Under the pieces are notes generated by a model. That model did not search any database. It was not told the origin of the DNA and saw nothing but the letters and a program-made list of their open reading frames with translations. A program made the translations under genes and the position numbers. Shown here piece by piece: positions 1 to 3,824 of a stretch of 5,674 nt of DNA. Each line of letters begins with the position of its first letter. Position 1 is the first letter of the stretch. Source of the DNA: Planctomycetota bacterium (lineage in GTDB: Bacteria; Planctomycetota; PUPC01); assembly GCA_003559755.1 (NCBI GenBank), contig PWKM01000003.1:1-5674 (forward strand), written 5' to 3'.

Positions 1-15
1 CGGCCGGCCCCCGGT

Positions 16-387
16 TCACATTCCCGCCGCTGGCATTGCGGCAAAAGCAAATAAAGCAATGAGCCAGATCAACACCAGGAGCCCGTCGATCCCGATGCCC
101 ACCCAGCCGATGATGATCCCGGCTGCAGCAAGGCCCTCCCCCGTCAACCGCCCCCGAGAAGCTTCTATCTCCCGTTTTGCCCCGTAACCGAGGACAAGCC
201 CGATGATCTGCCCCACGAAGAAACACATAAAAAGCCCGGCGAGCGAGCAGATCAACGATGCGACCGCCTTGCCTGATTGTTGTGGCGCGGAATAGGGGCT
301 GTCCGGCATCTGATAGAGAAATTCTCCGCACTGAGCACATTCCCGGGCTTCTTCGCTGTTGTGGGTTCCGCAGTATCGACAGTACAT
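16..387 (-). CDS. Small zinc-ribbon membrane protein with DUF4190-like two-helix region
   Basis: A complete 123-residue protein of unknown function. Residues 3-20 form a short zinc ribbon (C3, C6, C17, C20, spaced CxxC-x10-CxxC), followed by a Pro/Ser linker at about 27-38. Two hydrophobic segments lie at about 41-68 and 85-117, separated by a short charged stretch with the pattern KREI...GRLTGEG. This layout, including the G-rich second helix, resembles the DUF4190 family, small bacterial membrane proteins often joined to zinc ribbons; the family has no established function. There is no signal peptide, so the ribbon is probably cytosolic. The start is fixed by a strong ribosome site (AAGGAGG at 396-402, 8 bases upstream). 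It lies 37 bases after the stop of the related gene at 425-952, so the two are probably co-transcribed. The membrane region and the word CGEFL after the ribbon are shared with that neighbour, suggesting duplication. The family call rests on pattern recognition, not a search. Confidence 0.88.
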   Translation of the reverse strand: MYCRYCGTHNSEEARECAQCGEFLYQMPDSPYSAPQQSGKAVASLICSLAGLFMCFFVGQIIGLVLGYGAKREIEASRGRLTGEGLAAAGIIIGWVGIGIDGLLVLIWLIALFAFAAMPAAGM

Positions 388-395
388 TTCGCCTG

Positions 396-402
396 CCTCC
401 TT
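396..402 (-). promoter_or_regulatory. Ribosome binding site of the 123-residue zinc-ribbon protein
   Basis: AAGGAGG on the minus strand, 8 bases before the ATG at 387. This is a near-perfect Shine-Dalgarno sequence and supports both the start and independent efficient translation of the second gene of the pair. Confidence 0.8.
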
Positions 403-424
403 CCGGGCCCAGACCCAGTTATCG

Positions 425-952
425 TCAGTGGCCTGCAGCGAAAGCGAATATCACGAGAATGAGGAGCAGGGTCCCGATCCCGCCGGCGATAATGCCGAAG
501 ATTGCGCGGCCCATCCCGTGCAGTTTGTCGTTCCTTCGGATCTCTCTCACCGCGATCAGGCCGCTGATCAATGCGAGCGGCGCCGGCACAGCAAGAACCG
601 AGAAAAGCCCCAGGTAGCCGGAAGCAATCGCCCAGCCGGAACGGCCGACCGGGAGAAGCATTCTCATGGAAACGTCTTCCGACAAGTCGGTTCCGGGGGG
701 CGGGGGAACCTCGTGCAGAAACTCGCCGCACCCGACACATCGGTAGTTGTTCTCCAGGTTCTGTTCGCCGCACAGGGTGCAGTAGATTGTCTCCGCCGAC
801 GACTGCGGCGGGAGCGGGGGCGGTGTGGTCGGGCCTTGTCCCGCCGAGGGACCTGCGACCACGTCGAAGCTGGCGCCGCAGCCGGAGCACGTCACCGAAC
901 CGGAGCCCCGTTGAATATCCAACTCGCACTCACACTTCGGACACGTCGTCAT
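425..952 (-). CDS. Double zinc-ribbon membrane protein with DUF4190-like two-helix region
   Basis: A 175-residue protein of unknown function. Ribbon 1 uses C4, C7, C22 and C25 (CxxC-x14-CxxC, similar to ribbons in transcription-related proteins); ribbon 2 uses C58, C61, C72 and C75 (CxxC-x10-CxxC). A Pro-rich linker (about 41-50) joins them and a second Pro run follows at 83-86. Hydrophobic segments at about 106-132 and 150-172 flank a basic stretch (VREIRRNDKLHG), giving the two-helix DUF4190-like layout. The reading frame stays open upstream to an ATG at 1003, but that codon has no ribosome site; the ATG at 952 has AGGGAG 7 bases before it and places CPKC directly at the N terminus, so 952 was chosen. 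With no signal peptide the ribbons should face the cytosol, where they could bind protein or nucleic acid; no partner can be named. It is the first gene of a probable two-gene operon with its shorter paralogue downstream. Confidence 0.88.
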   Translation of the reverse strand: MTTCPKCECELDIQRGSGSVTCSGCGASFDVVAGPSAGQGPTTPPPLPPQSSAETIYCTLCGEQNLENNYRCVGCGEFLHEVPPPPGTDLSEDVSMRMLLPVGRSGWAIASGYLGLFSVLAVPAPLALISGLIAVREIRRNDKLHGMGRAIFGIIAGGIGTLLLILVIFAFAAGH

Positions 953-959
953 GGCACCT

Positions 960-965
960 CTCCCT
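960..965 (-). promoter_or_regulatory. Ribosome binding site deciding the start of the double zinc-ribbon gene
   Basis: AGGGAG on the minus strand, 7 bases before the ATG at 952. The alternative in-frame ATG at 1003 lacks any comparable purine-rich site, so this element decides the shorter start. Confidence 0.7.
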
Positions 966-1023
966 TTTCTCTGCCGGTCGGACGTCAACCGGGCATATCC
1001 CATTCATCGCGATGCGGCGGCAT

Positions 1024-1073
1024 CCCGGTCGTGCGAAGAAAAGCGAACTCCGGCATGTTCACTCGCGACCGGG
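1024..1073 (-). repeat. Inverted repeat, possible leader hairpin
   Basis: CCCGGTCG at 1024-1031 is an exact inverted match to CGACCGGG at 1066-1073, with a 34-base loop. It would lie in the 5' leader of the double zinc-ribbon gene if transcription starts near 1087. The stem is GC-rich but short and the loop long, so it may be chance; no T-run follows, so it is not an intrinsic terminator. Confidence 0.3.
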
Positions 1074-1093
1074 GCCGGAACACGGACAAGTAT

Positions 1094-1121
1094 ATTCTGT
1101 TCGGCTCCAACAAATTGTCAA
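1094..1121 (-). promoter_or_regulatory. Candidate sigma-70-type promoter for the zinc-ribbon gene pair
   Basis: On the minus strand a perfect -35 TTGACA (1121-1116) is followed after 16 bases by CAGAAT (1099-1094), a 4 of 6 match to TATAAT. A better -10 word, TATACT (1094-1089), overlaps it but is 21 bases from the -35, which is too far for the usual spacing. The island is AT-rich compared with its surroundings. Predicted start near 1087 would leave a leader of roughly 135 bases. Confidence 0.42.
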
Positions 1122-1372
1122 GCCATTTCTTGCGATTCCATCGAATGCGAGCCGGTACAACGAAAACTGCACACTGCATCTGATGCTGTGATTGCGGGAG
1201 CCGGACCGTCGGCGGGGGCGGACGCGGCTGTCGTGAGGCATTATTGTCGTCGCGATGCGGACGTCTGCGGATGGCGGACCTGACCGCGTTTACACAGGCC
1301 CTGACGACCCGGATCGTGCGGATTCCAGGCCGCGACGTTGAGGGTATGGGACGCTCGACATGCCCCGTGTGG

Positions 1373-3430
1373 CTATTCGATCTGGGCGCGGAACCGCCAG
1401 TCGGTCGGCGAGCAGATGTCTGTTCGGAATCCTTCCTGGCCGAGCACGTTGACCGCCCGGACATAGAAGTAATCGTGCGGGGTTGTGCCGCCAGACAAGT
1501 TGAGGGTGATCTGGTTTCCCACGACGGGGGTATCGGTCCGTTTCGTCCACAGGTCGCGGAACTCCTGGCTGGCGGTACTGTTGATGTGTTGAGTCGCGTG
1601 GTACACGTTGAAGCCGGCGACCTCGACGTGCTCCGGCCAGTCCCATTGGACTGTCACCGTTCGGTCGGCTCCGTCCTGGTGGTCCACGTCAGCCCTCAGC
1701 CGCTCCGGTGCGTCGGGGAAGGTGTAGGCGAGCGGCGACGCCCCGCTTTCGATCCCGCCGCGGTTCACGGCGGTGACATAATAGCTGCATCCCACGCCGT
1801 CGCTCAGGTCCACCGCCTCGTCGACAAATGTTCGCTCGGTCAGGGGGTTCGTGGTCAGGCGGACGCCGCCCGTCTCGATCTCCTTCCCGATCCCGCGATA
1901 GACATGATAGCCGACGATGTCCGGCTCGTCATTCTCGGTCCAGTTCAGGACGACGCGCTGCTCGGACTCGACCGAGACGGTCAGCCCGCCGGGCCGCCAG
2001 GGCTGGTTGAACGCGGGGACCGAATGCCGGACTGCGCCCCGCCGGGCAACGCGGTACGCATACACCTGGCCGGGCTGGACCGAAGAATCGACATAGCGCC
2101 CGGCCCTCACCGGATCGGCGTTCAATTTGACGTATTCGCCGGGGAACGGGTCGGCCGGAGCGCGATAGACATCGTATTGTGTGCCTCGCCTGGCATTCCA
2201 GGTCAGGATCACACTTTGGTCGGCGGTCGTCGCCGTCACACGTTCGGGGTGGGGCGGCGGGAGTGTGTCGCGGCCGGGCACTCGGACGCGGGCGACCCGG
2301 ATCTGGCGGCTGAGAGCGGGCCGTATGCGCTCGCCCTGGACGCCATCGCGCCCGCCGCCGCGCAGGATCACGACGTCCTCGTGCGACGCATACGTCAGCA
2401 GGCCCGGGAACGCCGGCGGCCCTTCCATCGGCACGAGGGCCCATTCGCCGGACCGCACGTCGAAGCTCCACAGCTTGGACGGCGGCCATTTCGTGTTATC
2501 CGGCTCATGGCGGTCGATGTCCTGCTGCAGCATCAGCACCGTTCCGCTGGGCGGATGAAACATCATGGGGATGGAGATGTGATCGACCATCGGCATGCCG
2601 CGCGGCGGGACGACTTCGGGCGATGCCCGGGACCATTCGTCGGTGGCGATGTCATACAGCCAGGTGTCGTTCTGAACGTGGTCCTCATACGCCTGGGTCC
2701 GGTCGCCGCGTACCCAGACCCATCCCCCATTTCGAGAGCCGCCGAACAGCACCAGCTTGCGATTGATCGGGTCCGCCGCCAGCCCGTGGCCCAGCCGCGA
2801 GCCGACTTCCTCCGGCAGGGGGCGGATGAACACCCGGTTCACGCGCGGGGAGAACAGCACCAGGTTATTGCCGCTCAAGCTGGCCAGCAAATCGGAGCTG
2901 GCATCGTAGGCCAGCCACGAGTGGGCCGCTCGCGCCCAGAGCGGCGGCAGGGTGCGGCAGTCCTCCCAGGTGTCGTTCTTCACGTCGTACAGCCACGGCC
3001 CCCGGGGGTCTGAGAAGCCGACCGAGCGGTATTCGCCGGCCACCATCCCCTGTGGCATTGATCCGTGGCTGGACCCGCCGTGCGCGGTGACCACCTTCTG
3101 GCACGAGTCGACATACTCGACGTCGACCAGGCAGCGCCGCTGTGGTCGGGCGGGCGCGGTCGACCACGAGAATCGGTTTTCGGGCACATGATAGAGGATG
3201 GTGTAATTCGTTTGGGCGTAACTGCCCAAGACATGCCCGCCATGCCGAACCATCACCCGGGTCGCCGGGTCGTAAGCGATCCCCGATTCCCACACGATGT
3301 TCGGCGTCTGGGTGTGGCGAAGGACCCAGACGTTGTCGGGGAGGCCCCGAAGACCATCCGTTGACCGGCAACCAGCCAGACTCAAGACTCCCAGTATCCC
3401 GACCAGCCCGATCCATTTCATTCGGCACAT
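1373..3430 (-). CDS. Secreted lipoprotein with Kelch-like propeller and three fibronectin type III domains
   Basis: A complete 685-residue protein. The N terminus has basic residues (R3, K5), a hydrophobic core (about 7-19) and the lipobox L18-A19-G20-C21, so it should be cleaved and lipidated at C21; the residues after it (R, S) do not settle which membrane it reaches. Residues about 45-375 carry repeated Kelch-like strands: W/Y-D...W blades at 145-158, 256-269 and 319-333 (LYDVKNDTW, LYDIATDEW, SFDVRSGEW) and an FGG loop near 229. Three fibronectin-III-like units follow, near 395-470, 480-571 and 573-672, each with a central V-x-[LV]-x-W strand and a Y-[DH]-V-Y or F-N-V-Y strand. The protein ends right after the third unit. 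No catalytic motif is visible; binding of glycan or protein in the envelope is the likely role, but no ligand can be named. ATG 3430 is preceded by AAGGGAG at 6 bases; the in-frame ATG at 3421 is less well placed. It is transcribed divergently from the glycosyltransferase gene. Confidence 0.9.
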   Translation of the reverse strand: MCRMKWIGLVGILGVLSLAGCRSTDGLRGLPDNVWVLRHTQTPNIVWESGIAYDPATRVMVRHGGHVLGSYAQTNYTILYHVPENRFSWSTAPARPQRRCLVDVEYVDSCQKVVTAHGGSSHGSMPQGMVAGEYRSVGFSDPRGPWLYDVKNDTWEDCRTLPPLWARAAHSWLAYDASSDLLASLSGNNLVLFSPRVNRVFIRPLPEEVGSRLGHGLAADPINRKLVLFGGSRNGGWVWVRGDRTQAYEDHVQNDTWLYDIATDEWSRASPEVVPPRGMPMVDHISIPMMFHPPSGTVLMLQQDIDRHEPDNTKWPPSKLWSFDVRSGEWALVPMEGPPAFPGLLTYASHEDVVILRGGGRDGVQGERIRPALSRQIRVARVRVPGRDTLPPPHPERVTATTADQSVILTWNARRGTQYDVYRAPADPFPGEYVKLNADPVRAGRYVDSSVQPGQVYAYRVARRGAVRHSVPAFNQPWRPGGLTVSVESEQRVVLNWTENDEPDIVGYHVYRGIGKEIETGGVRLTTNPLTERTFVDEAVDLSDGVGCSYYVTAVNRGGIESGASPLAYTFPDAPERLRADVDHQDGADRTVTVQWDWPEHVEVAGFNVYHATQHINSTASQEFRDLWTKRTDTPVVGNQITLNLSGGTTPHDYFYVRAVNVLGQEGFRTDICSPTDWRFRAQIE

Positions 3431-3436
3431 CTTCGG

Positions 3437-3443
3437 CTCCCTT
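3437..3443 (-). promoter_or_regulatory. Ribosome binding site of the lipoprotein gene
   Basis: AAGGGAG on the minus strand, 6 bases before the ATG at 3430 and 15 bases before the next in-frame ATG at 3421. The spacing favours 3430, giving a three-residue longer signal peptide. Confidence 0.7.
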
Positions 3444-3534
3444 CAGTCTCAAGTCTTCGATGCCGGGGCACAAGCTGACCCTGTTCTGAGAGCAGGCGCC
3501 CGCCCTCCCTCTCGCGACACCGGAGGCCGCGAGC

Positions 3535-3563
3535 ATTCTGTCCCGGCGACACCGGTTTGTCAA
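3535..3563 (-). promoter_or_regulatory. Candidate proximal promoter of the lipoprotein gene
   Basis: On the minus strand, a perfect -35 TTGACA (3563-3558), a 17-base spacer and CAGAAT (3540-3535, 4 of 6 match to TATAAT). A start near 3528 would give a leader of about 98 bases. The spacer contains one GACACCGG copy, and GACA-N6-TGTC (3548-3561) overlaps the -35, so it may be a regulated promoter. Confidence 0.5.
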
Positions 3564-3615
3564 ACGAAAAATCAGCCCGTTCACACTCGCTTGCACTGCC
3601 TAGTCGGACCGAGGA

Positions 3616-3644
3616 ATTATATCTGGCGGACCGGGCAACCACAA
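3616..3644 (-). promoter_or_regulatory. Candidate distal promoter of the lipoprotein gene
   Basis: On the minus strand a perfect -10 TATAAT (3621-3616) is preceded at 17 bases by TTGTGG (3644-3639), which matches only the TTG half of the -35 consensus. A start near 3609 would give a leader of about 180 bases. It could act in tandem with the proximal promoter. Confidence 0.45.
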
Positions 3645-3727
3645 TGATTCCGACCGAGGACACCGGAAACGTGCAGGAACATCGTAAAATGCACTCTTTC
3701 TTTGATGCTGGCCGCCGCCCGCCTGCA

Positions 3728-3756
3728 TTGACTGATTCTCCGGGGCGGTCTATAAT
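3728..3756 (+). promoter_or_regulatory. Strong sigma-70-type promoter of the FHA-glycosyltransferase gene
   Basis: TTGACT (3728-3733, 5 of 6 match to TTGACA), an optimal 17-base spacer and a perfect TATAAT (3751-3756). The start would fall near 3763, leaving a leader of about 60 bases before the ATG at 3825. This is the best promoter match in the window. Confidence 0.72.
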
Positions 3757-3815
3757 CGCTTCTTACACTGAGATACCGGTCAATTACGGCGCGGTCGGCC
3801 CCGGCCTGCGCCGTC

Positions 3816-3820
3816 GGAGG
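3816..3820 (+). promoter_or_regulatory. Ribosome binding site of the FHA-glycosyltransferase gene
   Basis: GGAGG ends 4 bases before the ATG at 3825. The spacing is slightly short but acceptable, and the FHA domain begins directly after this start, which supports it. Confidence 0.7.
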
Positions 3821-3824
3821 TCTA

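Larger units (their letters stand above)
953..1372. other. Intergenic region between the lipoprotein gene and the zinc-ribbon pair
   Basis: About 420 bases without a convincing gene. The minus-strand frames crossing it are Arg/Pro-rich and one overlaps the end of the lipoprotein gene out of frame, as expected for chance frames in GC-rich DNA. The region contains a candidate minus-strand promoter near 1094-1121 and an 8-base inverted repeat at 1024-1073. No clear hairpin with a T-run was found after the lipoprotein stop (1373), so its transcription end is not located. Confidence 0.6.
3516..3666. repeat. Three copies of GACACCGG, possible operator sites
   Basis: The identical octamer GACACCGG occurs at 3516-3523, 3548-3555 and 3659-3666, with GATACCGG at 3772-3779 just downstream of the glycosyltransferase promoter. 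The first copy lies just past the predicted start of the proximal lipoprotein promoter and the second within its spacer. The middle copy begins a GACA-N6-TGTC dyad (3548-3561). The placement suggests regulator binding, but the word is short and GC-rich, so chance is possible. Confidence 0.35.
3431..3824. other. Divergent control region between lipoprotein and glycosyltransferase genes
   Basis: About 394 bases with no supportable gene; a short minus frame (3418-3663) runs through the promoters and out of frame into the lipoprotein start, so it is not annotated. The region holds two candidate promoters for the lipoprotein, one strong promoter for the glycosyltransferase, three copies of GACACCGG (3516-3523, 3548-3555, 3659-3666) and a related GATACCGG (3772-3779). 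A small imperfect hairpin occurs at 3480-3496 in the lipoprotein leader. Confidence 0.7.

Noticed and set aside
1..15. GGCCGGCC-type palindrome at the left edge as a terminator of the zinc-ribbon pair
   Set aside because: Only a 4-base stem around a G-run can be formed and the window ends before any T-run could be seen.
953..1003. Extended N terminus of the double zinc-ribbon protein starting at ATG 1003
   Set aside because: No ribosome site precedes it, and the extra 17 residues are polar and basic with no function, whereas ATG 952 has a good site.
359..1191. Two plus-strand frames of 206 and 274 codons across the zinc-ribbon pair
   Set aside because: They lie antisense to two genes with good ribosome sites and conserved cysteine patterns, and their translations are low-complexity Arg/Ser/Pro.
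985..1464. Possible 159-residue minus-strand gene in the gap between the lipoprotein and zinc-ribbon genes
   Set aside because: It begins inside the lipoprotein gene out of frame, has Arg/Pro-rich composition, runs through the candidate promoter and into the start of the next gene, and has no recognisable domain.
1244..3013. A 589-codon open frame on the plus strand opposite the lipoprotein gene
   Set aside because: It is wholly antisense to a gene with signal peptide, ribosome site and recognisable domains. Its translation is rich in Arg, His, Asp and Val without domain pattern, as expected for the complement of a GC-rich coding region.
3480..3496. Hairpin resembling a terminator between the divergent genes
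   Set aside because: The stem has a mismatch on the minus-strand RNA, no T-run follows, and it lies in the lipoprotein leader where a terminator would not be expected without an attenuation system.
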